A program made the position numbers and the translations under genes. The notes beneath the pieces were generated by a model. The model did no database searches, was not told the origin of the DNA, and saw nothing but the letters and a program-made list of their open reading frames with translations. From assembly GCA_900769145.1 (NCBI GenBank), contig CAAGFN010000039.1:1-22779 (forward strand): DNA of 22,779 nucleotides, given 5' to 3'. The number at the start of each line of letters is the position of its first letter. The first letter of the stretch is position 1. The stretch is from Rikenellaceae bacterium. Lineage in GTDB: Bacteria > Bacteroidota > Bacteroidia > Bacteroidales > UBA932. This document shows, one piece after another, positions 5,789-12,657 of the stretch.

Positions 5789-5871
5789 AAATAGCAACAG
5801 CTATCATATTCCTTATTGTTTCACACCTAAAATCTTCAAGCTATGAAGTACATTCCATCAATCGCCTTTGA
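5785..5871 (+). CDS. Possible 28-residue hydrophobic peptide overlapping both neighbours
   Basis: An ATG at 5785 overlaps the stop of the spanin candidate as ATGA, the classical coupling arrangement, and reads 28 codons to a TGA at 5869-5871, running into the start of the third paralogue (ATG at 5843) in another frame. The peptide begins MKIATAIIFLIVSHL, a short hydrophobic segment after a lysine, like a tiny membrane peptide. It occupies the 54-bp gap between two genes. It may be a genuine small lysis-related peptide or simply the only reading frame through a spacer. Confidence 0.25.
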   Translation: MKIATAIIFLIVSHLKSSSYEVHSINRL

Positions 5872-6523
5872 GGAGATGTCAGGCTCCGCCAAAGGAGTGA
5901 CCGCAGCCAAGGTGCGCGGTCGCAAGTACATCCGTAACCGTGGCTACGGCGGCGGATTCAAGTCAAGCGCCCAGGGCGCAGTCAAAGCCATCTTCAAGCA
6001 GCTCAGCCAGAACTGGAGGTCGCTCACCAATGCTCAAATCCTTGCCTGGAATGCCCTTGCAGGTACCCAGAAGGGAAAGAGCGTACTCGGAACTTCTTCC
6101 AAGATTTCCGGAGCGAACCTCTATTCGAGGCTGAACTACTGGATAGTGAAATGCGGTGGAGCCGCACTCAGTGCCCCTCCTACCCTTGTCGGAGTGGAAG
6201 CACCGTGCGAAGCGGAACTCGCACTCTCCTCTGACAGTTTCACCTTCCAGTTGCCTGATCCTCCGGCAGAGACCGCAGACCTCAAGCTCGTCATTATGGC
6301 ATCTGCTCCGCAGAGCAACGGTGTTACCAAGGCCTACTCGAAGGCCGTGATGATTGGTTCACCACGTGCAATCGTGGAGGAAGCCATCGACATCAAGGCC
6401 GACTACGAGGCAGTCCACGGTTCAGTCACCACCGCAGCTCCGAAGGTCTTTCTCCGCTACTTCTTCGTCAACACGAAGACCGGCGAGAAATCCGGAGAGA
6501 TGCTCGGACAGATCAGCCTGTAG
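5843..6523 (+). CDS. Cassette paralogue 3 (IPSIAF family)
   Basis: The 226-residue protein starts MKYIPSIAFEEMSGSAKG, nearly identical to the start of the 3507 copy. The order of elements is the same: S-G-S-A-K-G-V-T, V-R-G-R-K-Y-I-R-N-R-G-Y, a Gly/Ser-rich link, then W-R-S-L-T-N-A-Q-I-L-A-W-N-A-L-A (about 55-75), an S-G-A-N-L-Y-S-R motif near 93, and a C-terminal beta domain (LKLVIMAS, then SKAVMIG, then VFLRYFFVNTKTGEKSGEM). It lacks the extra 110-residue domain of paralogue 2. The N-terminal third is basic, suggesting binding to nucleic acid or an acidic partner; this is inference. An intrinsic terminator follows 20 bp after the stop. The function is unknown. Confidence 0.8.
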   Translation: MKYIPSIAFEEMSGSAKGVTAAKVRGRKYIRNRGYGGGFKSSAQGAVKAIFKQLSQNWRSLTNAQILAWNALAGTQKGKSVLGTSSKISGANLYSRLNYWIVKCGGAALSAPPTLVGVEAPCEAELALSSDSFTFQLPDPPAETADLKLVIMASAPQSNGVTKAYSKAVMIGSPRAIVEEAIDIKADYEAVHGSVTTAAPKVFLRYFFVNTKTGEKSGEMLGQISL

Positions 6524-6543
6524 GCTGTACCCTTCTTTCGGTT

Positions 6544-6581
6544 ATCCCCGTCCGCCATTCGGCTGGCGGGGATTTCTTTTT
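6544..6581 (+). terminator. Intrinsic terminator after the third paralogue
   Basis: ATCCCC 6544-6549 pairs with GGGGAT 6568-6573, extended by G-C, G-U and C-G pairs and, after one mismatch, GCC 6554-6556 with GGC 6561-6563 around an ATTC loop. The run TTTCTTTTT (6573-6581) follows immediately. It separates the paralogue genes from the holin-like and endolysin genes. No promoter with a TAnnTTTG element is visible in the 28 bp that follow, so the last two genes probably depend on read-through or on a weak promoter. Confidence 0.8.
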
Positions 6582-6609
6582 ATCGGAACACCCTCAAATC
6601 CGACAACCC

Positions 6610-6972
6610 ATGAACACCGAACTCATAATCCAGATACTGACTCTCCTCCTGGGCGGAGGAGGAGTCATCGCACTCTTCTTCATCACTGAGCGAAAGACGA
6701 AGGCACAGATCGAGAACATCAACCTCGCAATCGACGAATGGCAGAAGATTGTGGAGAGATGCCGTACAGAACTCAACGAAGCCCGCATCAGCGCGAAAGA
6801 ATTCCAAGACCTGTATATGGTCCAGTTCGACATCAACACCAAACTCCGGCAGGAACTCGATGAGAAGAACACCCGCATAGCAGTACTCACTCTCCTGCGA
6901 TGCAAGAAACTCAAATGCATAGACCGCGAGCCGCCATACGGCTCTGAAATCATTGAGGAGATTGAGCAATGA
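6610..6972 (+). CDS. Holin-like small membrane protein with coiled coil
   Basis: The 120-residue protein has one N-terminal membrane segment (residues about 4-25, LIIQILTLLLGGGGVIALFF), then a long charged helix with heptad-like spacing (about 30-95) and a C-terminal pair of cysteines (98 and 103) followed by a Pro-Pro (about 108-109). Short proteins of this layout next to lysozyme genes are common in Bacteroidales phages and prophage remnants. Its stop overlaps the endolysin start by four bases (ATGA), so the two are translationally coupled, as holin-endolysin pairs often are. A single membrane segment with a cytoplasmic coiled coil is not a classical holin class, so holin is a contextual call; a scaffold or endolysin-delivery role is the alternative. 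Confidence 0.55.
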   Translation: MNTELIIQILTLLLGGGGVIALFFITERKTKAQIENINLAIDEWQKIVERCRTELNEARISAKEFQDLYMVQFDINTKLRQELDEKNTRIAVLTLLRCKKLKCIDREPPYGSEIIEEIEQ

Positions 6973-7433
6973 AGTACGAAGGACAAATTACGGAAAACTT
7001 CAGCTGGAAGGAATTCCAGCGCAGCAGCAAGGCAGAAGAACTCGGCATAGACAACAGCATCCCGGACGAAAGCATCGCTTCCCAGGTCCGCTCACTTGTC
7101 GTGACGGTTCTTCAGCCACTGCGCTCTGCCTTCGGCAAGCCATTGCACATCAACTCCGGCTACAGATGTCCGGCCCTAAACAAAGCTCTCAAAGGTGCGA
7201 AGAACTCCCAGCACACCAAAGGTCAGGCAGCAGACATCGCTTCTGACAATCCTCGCGAACTCGCAGAGCTCGTCCTGAAGGAGAAATTGCCCTTCGACCA
7301 GATGATTCTTTATAACACATTTGTACACATCTCTCACAAGCATCCCGGACCACAGAGAGGGGTGGTGCTGTATTATGAGGAGTATGAGGGAGAGAGAATA
7401 GCAAAAGGACAAAAATACCCGCCAAACCATTAA
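6969..7433 (+). CDS. Peptidase M15 family endolysin (D-Ala-D-Ala carboxypeptidase type)
   Basis: The 154-residue protein carries the M15A signature: HINSGYRCPALN (60-71), the zinc-binding SQHTKGQAADI block with His82 and Asp89 (H-x6-D), and FVHIS with the third ligand His120. Such enzymes cut peptide bonds involving D-alanine in peptidoglycan. The length is that of single-domain phage endolysins, without a signal peptide or cell-wall binding domain, so export would need the holin-like partner encoded just upstream with an ATGA overlap. It closes the cassette. Chromosomal M15 enzymes normally have a signal peptide, which supports the phage-type reading. Confidence 0.85.
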   Translation: MKYEGQITENFSWKEFQRSSKAEELGIDNSIPDESIASQVRSLVVTVLQPLRSAFGKPLHINSGYRCPALNKALKGAKNSQHTKGQAADIASDNPRELAELVLKEKLPFDQMILYNTFVHISHKHPGPQRGVVLYYEEYEGERIAKGQKYPPNH

Positions 7434-7709
7434 AGGTCGAAAAGATTCACTATCTTTGCAAATTGGGATTGCATAGGGTTGCAACCCATTATATACTCAC
7501 AGTTTATAAGTTCTTTGAAGGGGATTTGAAAGTTACATCGCAAGTTGCACCAAAACAAAAGGGGAAAACAACAGAAAAAGCCGAAGTAACTTACACATTT
7601 TTGGATGCGGTTTTTAGCCAAATAACACGAAATTTTTGTTACTCGTTTGTTACTTTTACCAATCCTACAACCACCAAAGACTACTTAATACATTGATTTA
7701 CAATAAAGT
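7434..7709 (+). other. 276-bp intergenic region before obgE
   Basis: TATCTTTG at 7451-7458 matches the Bacteroides -7 element but no TTTG lies at the expected -33 position. A perfect 12-base palindrome (GGGTTGCAACCC) lies at 7476-7487. GTTAC or its complement recurs at several points (near 7530, 7585, 7638 and 7649). A 77-codon frame without ATG runs through it (7463-7696, TTG start) and has no recognisable domain; it may be a remnant of the mobile cassette. The right half is AT-rich and presumably holds the obgE promoter. Confidence 0.35.
7476..7487. repeat. 12-bp perfect palindrome GGGTTGCAACCC
   Basis: This dyad lies about 20 bases after a TAnnTTTG element in the gap between the phage-like cassette and obgE. 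It could be an operator or a recombination core. No duplicate that would support an attachment site was seen elsewhere in the window. Confidence 0.35.
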
Positions 7710-8714
7710 ATGGCTGATAGCAATTTCATAGACTACGTAAAGATATTCTGCGCCTCGGGACACGGGGGTGCGGGCTCGGTTCACCTTCACAGGGCCAAGT
7801 ATGTGCCCAAGGGTGGTCCGGACGGGGGTGACGGAGGACGTGGAGGCCACATTATACTGAGAGCCAATCCGCAGTTCTGGACGCTTATCCATCTCAAATA
7901 CAAGAAGGTCATCAAGGCCGAGGACGGAGAGAGGGGCGGTGCCGCATTGTGCAAGGGAAAACAGGGCAAGGACATCTACATTGATGTCCCGGTAGGAACC
8001 GTCGTCAAGGATGCGGAGAGCGGGGAGGAACTCTTCGAAATGATGGAGGCCGGGGAGGAGAAAATTCTCTGCAAAGGCGGAAGAGGAGGACTTGGCAACA
8101 ACAATTTCAAGAGTGCAACACAGCAGACACCTACATACGCACAGCCTGGAGAGGACGGACAGGAAGGCTGGTTCATCCTGGAACTCAAGGTGTTGGCTGA
8201 TGTCGGACTGGTCGGCTTCCCGAATGCCGGCAAATCCACGCTCCTTGCCACCATCACATCCGCCAAGCCGAAAATCGCCAATTACGCATTCACCACCTTG
8301 GAACCTAACCTCGGTATTGTCAGATACCGCGACGACAAGTCATTCGTAATGGCCGACATCCCGGGAATCATTGAGGGAGCCCACGAGGGAAGAGGTATCG
8401 GCCTGCGTTTCCTCAGGCATATCGAGCGCAACTCCGTGCTGCTGTTCATGGTATCCGCAGAGGAGAAGAGCGTGAAGGAAAGTTACAAGGTACTGCTCAA
8501 GGAACTGGAAATGTACAATCCGGAACTGCTTGACAAAGACCGGGTTCTGGCCGTCACCAAGTGCGATATCATTGACGCGGAATCTGAAAGGAGAATCAAG
8601 AGGACATTGCCGAAGGACATACCTTGCGTGCTGATTTCGTCTATCAGCGGAGAGGGCATCACGGATTTGAAGGATATGCTTTGGGAAGCCCTCAATGATG
8701 ACAGCAGACTATAG
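7710..8714 (+). CDS. obgE: Obg family ribosome-associated GTPase
   Basis: This is an essential GTPase linked to 50S ribosomal subunit assembly and stress control in the cytoplasm. The 334-residue protein shows the glycine-rich Obg fold (residues about 1-160, with GHGGAGSVHLHR and GGDGGRGGH) followed by the G domain: G1 GFPNAGKST (169-177), G2 TTLEPN (195-200), G3 DIPG (216-219), G4 TKCD (283-286, Thr in place of the usual Asn) and G5 SSISGEG (310-316). There is no long C-terminal extension, which is usual for this phylum. The ATG at 7710 gives the normal N-terminus MADSNFIDYVKIF. A PAP2 phosphatase gene follows after 12 bp, probably in the same transcript. In Bacteroidales obgE often follows adk; here it follows the phage-like cassette. 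Confidence 0.97.
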   Translation: MADSNFIDYVKIFCASGHGGAGSVHLHRAKYVPKGGPDGGDGGRGGHIILRANPQFWTLIHLKYKKVIKAEDGERGGAALCKGKQGKDIYIDVPVGTVVKDAESGEELFEMMEAGEEKILCKGGRGGLGNNNFKSATQQTPTYAQPGEDGQEGWFILELKVLADVGLVGFPNAGKSTLLATITSAKPKIANYAFTTLEPNLGIVRYRDDKSFVMADIPGIIEGAHEGRGIGLRFLRHIERNSVLLFMVSAEEKSVKESYKVLLKELEMYNPELLDKDRVLAVTKCDIIDAESERRIKRTLPKDIPCVLISSISGEGITDLKDMLWEALNDDSRL

Positions 8715-8726
8715 CATTGAGCATAA

Positions 8727-9383
8727 ATGATTCATTTCTGGGACATATTGCACGGCTGGGACCAGAGCCTGACACTGTTCGTCAACAGTTTCCACGCCCC
8801 TATCACAGATCACTTCATGGTGTTCTTCTCGGACAGGGCCGTATGGTTCCCATTGTATGCAGTCGTCGCTTTCTTCCTCGTGAAAAGGCTGGGCTGGAAG
8901 AAGGGATTAGTCGCATTGGTATGCGTCGCCCTCTGCCTCCTGGCATGCGACCAGACATCGAATCTCCTGAAATATTCCGTCGCAAGGCTTCGTCCCTGCT
9001 ACAGCGACAGGATGGTGCTTCACGGACTTCACGTACTGGAGACCCGCGGCAGCCTGTTCGGATTCTTCTCCGCGCACGCCGCCAATGCTTTCGGTTTTGC
9101 AGCCGGAACCACCACTTGCTTCAGATATGACACCACGCATACCTACAAGGGTTATATAAAATGCGTCTATATCTGGGCAGCCCTGGTCTCCGCCAGCCGT
9201 ATGTTCGTAGGCAAGCATTACTTCGGTGACATCCTTGTCGGTGCCATTATCGGATGCCTCTGGGGCTGGCTTCTTGCTCTCGGGGCGAGATGGCTGTTCG
9301 GGAAAATTGACGGTTCTACACAAAATCAATGTCGTAGCCGTGTCCCGAATAACAGGCACCGGCAATGTACTGCATCGCTGTAG
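8727..9383 (+). CDS. PAP2-superfamily membrane phosphatase
   Basis: This integral membrane phosphatase probably acts on a lipid phosphate such as undecaprenyl pyrophosphate or a phospholipid. Of the three PAP2 motifs, C1 is K-x6-R-P (KYSVARLRP), C2 is reduced to F-S-A-H-A-A-N with the catalytic histidine retained, and C3 is SRMFVGKHYFGD. Several hydrophobic segments surround them (for example VWFPLYAVVAFFLV and VALVCVALCLLAC). The length is 218 residues, but the last roughly 23 residues (from about 9315) are polar, look unlike the family and lie antisense to the 3' end of the convergent phosphoesterase gene, so the natural C-terminus has apparently run into the neighbour. The gene starts 12 bp after obgE. 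Confidence 0.9.
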   Translation: MIHFWDILHGWDQSLTLFVNSFHAPITDHFMVFFSDRAVWFPLYAVVAFFLVKRLGWKKGLVALVCVALCLLACDQTSNLLKYSVARLRPCYSDRMVLHGLHVLETRGSLFGFFSAHAANAFGFAAGTTTCFRYDTTHTYKGYIKCVYIWAALVSASRMFVGKHYFGDILVGAIIGCLWGWLLALGARWLFGKIDGSTQNQCRSRVPNNRHRQCTASL

Positions 9384-10299
9384 GAGAAAACTGTTCCGCA
9401 AAATAATCATGCGTATGGCCGCACAGTACAGCCTTAAGGCAAAGCTGACGCTTCAGCCATCCAATCATTTTCAATGTTGTTTTGTCTGCCCTCTGCTGGA
9501 CACTTCTATCCTTCCACTTCTCATTCTCAGGACGACCTGCCACGGTTTCATACGTTGACGTTATTGATTCAGGAACGCCGGCCATATACCCGCACTTCCC
9601 CTTTGTCCTGACAAGTTCCCGATCAAGTGCAACCGGCGTGTAAAGAGGTACGTGACAAAGAATCACGACTGGCAATTTTCTTGCAAACTCTTGCCTGACA
9701 AAATCAAATTGTTCCTCTTTGAAACGGTAATATGAATTGTCCAATGACACGAAATTCACGCCATTGACAATACGTGAAGAAAACAATGTCCTGCAGCCGA
9801 CGGTAGATTCAAGTTCAGGGACGCTTTGAGCCTTATATTCGTCATTCTCCTCAGCCTCACCGACATATTGCGAAAAGTCGTGATTGCCCGAGGCAAACAC
9901 AGCGTCCGCCTTCCGGAAGAAATCACGGGCAGCATCAATATTGGCTTCACTGACAAAATCATAAAAGTCCCCCGTGTGGATCAGAAGGTCGTCATTCTTC
10001 CTGAAATAATCCAAAGCGGCTTTGAGATTGGCTTCAGATTCAGGAAAAATCCGGGAACGGCTCCTGGCCAGGGAATGTTTCCTTTCATTGTCAGAATCAT
10101 TCACCAGACATAAATGTGAGTCGGAAATGTGCAGTGCCCTGAATGGTCTGGCAGCACCTGCTGCGATGACCATCCTTCGTGGTGTGAAATTCGCCATCAG
10201 GCTCTCCGGGACTGCCCGGGCAGAAGCCACCGACAATGGGGAAAGCGCTGCCGCCCCGAGAGCGGCAACGCCTCCTCTGAGAAAATCTCTTCGTCGCAT
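9316..10299 (-). CDS. Tat-exported calcineurin-like metallophosphoesterase
   Basis: The start at 10299 is chosen because it begins with a twin-arginine signal (MRRRDFLRGGVAALGAAAL) and lies 5 bp after the stop of the upstream gene; an open frame extends to 10488 but would overlap that gene deeply. The protein has 327 residues. The metallophosphoesterase blocks are ISDSHL (D-x-H), HTGDFYDF (GD), ASGNHDFS (GNHD), CHVPLYTP and CGHTHDYF (GHTH), which bind a two-metal centre that hydrolyses phosphate esters. It is probably exported folded to the periplasm or cell surface. As the last gene of the sus-like operon, it suggests that the imported material carries phosphate groups, or it may serve an unrelated phosphate-salvage role. 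Its 3' end overlaps the PAP2 gene by 68 bp on the other strand. Confidence 0.9.
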   Translation of the reverse strand: MRRRDFLRGGVAALGAAALSPLSVASARAVPESLMANFTPRRMVIAAGAARPFRALHISDSHLCLVNDSDNERKHSLARSRSRIFPESEANLKAALDYFRKNDDLLIHTGDFYDFVSEANIDAARDFFRKADAVFASGNHDFSQYVGEAEENDEYKAQSVPELESTVGCRTLFSSRIVNGVNFVSLDNSYYRFKEEQFDFVRQEFARKLPVVILCHVPLYTPVALDRELVRTKGKCGYMAGVPESITSTYETVAGRPENEKWKDRSVQQRADKTTLKMIGWLKRQLCLKAVLCGHTHDYFAEQFSPTAMQYIAGACYSGHGYDIDFV

Positions 10300-10304
10300 C
10301 AAAA

Positions 10305-12638
10305 TCAATAATTGGCCACGCAGCGGAGGTTGCAGGCGTAAGTCCTGGCCTGGGCGTAGGTGGAGAGATTGCAACTGTTGTTTCCGATAGTAAAGCGGTA
10401 ACACTTGTCGCCTGATGTCAATGTGGCAGTCCAATGGAACGAGTATGAGCCGAAAGAGGCAAGAGTGCTGTTGTTGAACTGTCCGCAAGGAAGAATGTCA
10501 AAGCCGATGGCGGCATTCTCCTCAGGAAAATACATCGGATAGTAGCCGGCCGGGAAGTCACCGCTGGCCTTGGACAGATTGAACATAGTACCGTTCTCCA
10601 CAGTACTTGAGTTAGCAGCCCAGAGACCGCCCTCGGCGGCAGGACGGCTACCCCTCAGGTAGGATGATATGAAGCCGTTGGTGATGAGATTCATCGCAGT
10701 CATCGGGGCTGTCTCCCTGTTGTCCGTAATGAATATACCTTCCTTGGACTCAATGATTTCCGCAAGAGTCTCCTTCCTCAGGCCGTAGTCATCAGCCACG
10801 CCTTCCGCAAGATCGAAGAAATCATATGCGTTCGGGACGTGCCAGCCTTCCGGACAGGCTCCCTGAATCTGGATATTATAGCTCTCGGCCGCATCATTGA
10901 GGACATAGTCATTGCCCTCGTCATCTACGCCTGAATCGCCATAAGAGAATGAGGTGGCAGCACCTGAAACACCTGTCATGGCCTCGTTCCAGGTATAATA
11001 ACGTCCGTAGAGGGAACCGTCGGCATCATCAGCATGGAGCAGTCCGAGATTGCCATCAGAGCCGGCATTATTGAGGTTCTGAAGCGTCCAAGCCTTGGAG
11101 CCGAAACGTTTGGCGGTGACACCGTCCAGAATATGCACATATTTACCGAATGAATAAGTACCCTTTTCGCCATTCAGGGTGGTGACAGTCACGGATATCT
11201 GGTTCCTGCCTATAGTCAATGGAGACGTATTTCCGACAAGCGTGACGGCCGATGCGTCAGCTGAGCCTACAAGGTCAAGGCCCTCCGGAATGTTCCAGGA
11301 GTATGCAGCAAGAATCGGGTTGGATTCACAGGAAAGAGTGAACTGGACACCGCCGGCAACAGCCTGGGAGCCTTCGATGTCAGATACAATCGCAAGGGTT
11401 TCCGGAAGCTGTGATTCAGAATTCCTGTCCTGTGACACGACAAAGGAAAGCGGTTCACCAAGAGCAGGGACTACTGAAATCGTAGCGGAACGCTGCATTC
11501 CAAGATTCTTCCCAACCGAGAGGGTCACTTCAGAATCAACCACCGCCTTCGTGGACACAAGTGTAATCCAGGAGGCATCCTCCGGTATCCTGACCTCGTA
11601 TTTCATATTGGAGGAAACGATAAACCTCACTTCACCGCCTTCCTCCCCGACATTCCTGGCATCATCGGCGAGACTGATGACCCCGGCCTCGAAAGTCACG
11701 GCCTTCATGTCTGCGGAGCCTTTGCCGTCGGCGGCGAAAACAAGCACCTTGCCGTCAACCAGTGGTGAAGGGGCTGTTATCTCAATGATGCCCCTGGAAT
11801 TATCCTCGGCCTTGACTACAGCCTTGAAGCCACCCTCGGCTAGGGTCTCGACCACAGTTTCCCCAGTCGGGGACGAAATGGTGTAGGATATCTCCGTCAC
11901 AGAGCCGGCAATCACAGGCAGGTCCTTTGATTCAGAGAGAGTTATGGCGAAAACCACCTGCTTCGGAAGGGTGAATGAGGTGCTTCCGGACAAGGTGAAT
12001 GTAACCGAATCCCCATTGTCCACCACGGACGTGAACGGGGAGCCGGAGCCGCTTCCGGAAGACACGGCCGGGCCGACCATCTTGGAAGTGTTGTCCGGAT
12101 AGACCACATACCAGTAGTCATCCCTGATTTCAAACTGAGGCGTCATACCGTCCTCGCCTGATACGCGAATCCGGTTCCCAGACTTGTCGAGGAGCCATTC
12201 TCCATTGAGAGTCCAGCAAAGAACCCCTTCAGCGTCCACCTCAACACCGATTACAGGACTTGTACCGTCCTGTCCGTCAACGCCGTCACGGCCATCGGCA
12301 CCATTCTGGCCATCAGCACCGTCCTGCCCGTCCCGGCCATCCTTTCCGAACGGAATGTAGAAGGACTCGCCGCTGGACAATGCGATGGTATAGCCGACAA
12401 CATTGCCGGACCCATCCTTGGACTCAGTCACCGCAGTGATTGCCCAGTTCTTGTCAATGGCCTCGGCCAGAGCCATGATACTTGACATACTTGCATTGAG
12501 CTCGGAACATCTCAGTTCAAGATCATCAAGCCTTGTCTCAATATTGTCCAGTCTCTCATAAATGTCGCTGTTGTCCTCTGAACAGCCTGCGAACACCATC
12601 AAGGCTACTCCAATAAAAATGAATAATTTAGTTCTCAT
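10305..12638 (-). CDS. Surface lipoprotein: collagen-like repeat, BACON-type domain, FISUMP domain
   Basis: The start at 12638 (MRTKLFIFIGVALMVFAGC) is preferred to an upstream in-frame start at 12674, because it gives a lipoprotein signal ending at Cys19 followed by SEDN, acidic residues of the kind that mark surface lipoproteins in Bacteroidetes. The order in the 777-residue protein is: short coiled coil (about 25-65), then a DUF4988-like part with collagen-type Gly-x-y triplets rich in Asp (98-126), a BACON-like Ig domain (about 320-404, with SWITL), a second Ig/PKD-like domain (about 412-505), and a FISUMP domain (508-777) with KAWTLQNLN, CPEGWHVPNAYDF and a final LRCVANY. It probably binds the system's substrate or host material outside the cell. 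The FISUMP part closely resembles the next gene upstream, from which it is separated by 19 bp. Confidence 0.85.
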   Translation of the reverse strand: MRTKLFIFIGVALMVFAGCSEDNSDIYERLDNIETRLDDLELRCSELNASMSSIMALAEAIDKNWAITAVTESKDGSGNVVGYTIALSSGESFYIPFGKDGRDGQDGADGQNGADGRDGVDGQDGTSPVIGVEVDAEGVLCWTLNGEWLLDKSGNRIRVSGEDGMTPQFEIRDDYWYVVYPDNTSKMVGPAVSSGSGSGSPFTSVVDNGDSVTFTLSGSTSFTLPKQVVFAITLSESKDLPVIAGSVTEISYTISSPTGETVVETLAEGGFKAVVKAEDNSRGIIEITAPSPLVDGKVLVFAADGKGSADMKAVTFEAGVISLADDARNVGEEGGEVRFIVSSNMKYEVRIPEDASWITLVSTKAVVDSEVTLSVGKNLGMQRSATISVVPALGEPLSFVVSQDRNSESQLPETLAIVSDIEGSQAVAGGVQFTLSCESNPILAAYSWNIPEGLDLVGSADASAVTLVGNTSPLTIGRNQISVTVTTLNGEKGTYSFGKYVHILDGVTAKRFGSKAWTLQNLNNAGSDGNLGLLHADDADGSLYGRYYTWNEAMTGVSGAATSFSYGDSGVDDEGNDYVLNDAAESYNIQIQGACPEGWHVPNAYDFFDLAEGVADDYGLRKETLAEIIESKEGIFITDNRETAPMTAMNLITNGFISSYLRGSRPAAEGGLWAANSSTVENGTMFNLSKASGDFPAGYYPMYFPEENAAIGFDILPCGQFNNSTLASFGSYSFHWTATLTSGDKCYRFTIGNNSCNLSTYAQARTYACNLRCVANY

Positions 12639-12657
12639 ACTATTAATTATTTGGTTT

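Noticed and set aside
7463..7696. 77-codon frame as an integrase fragment or gene
   Set aside because: It has no ATG, no catalytic recombinase residues and no recognisable domain; kept only as part of the intergenic note.
10300..10488. N-terminal extension of the metallophosphoesterase
   Set aside because: It overlaps the end of the FISUMP domain of the upstream gene, and the Tat signal beginning at 10299 is the natural start.
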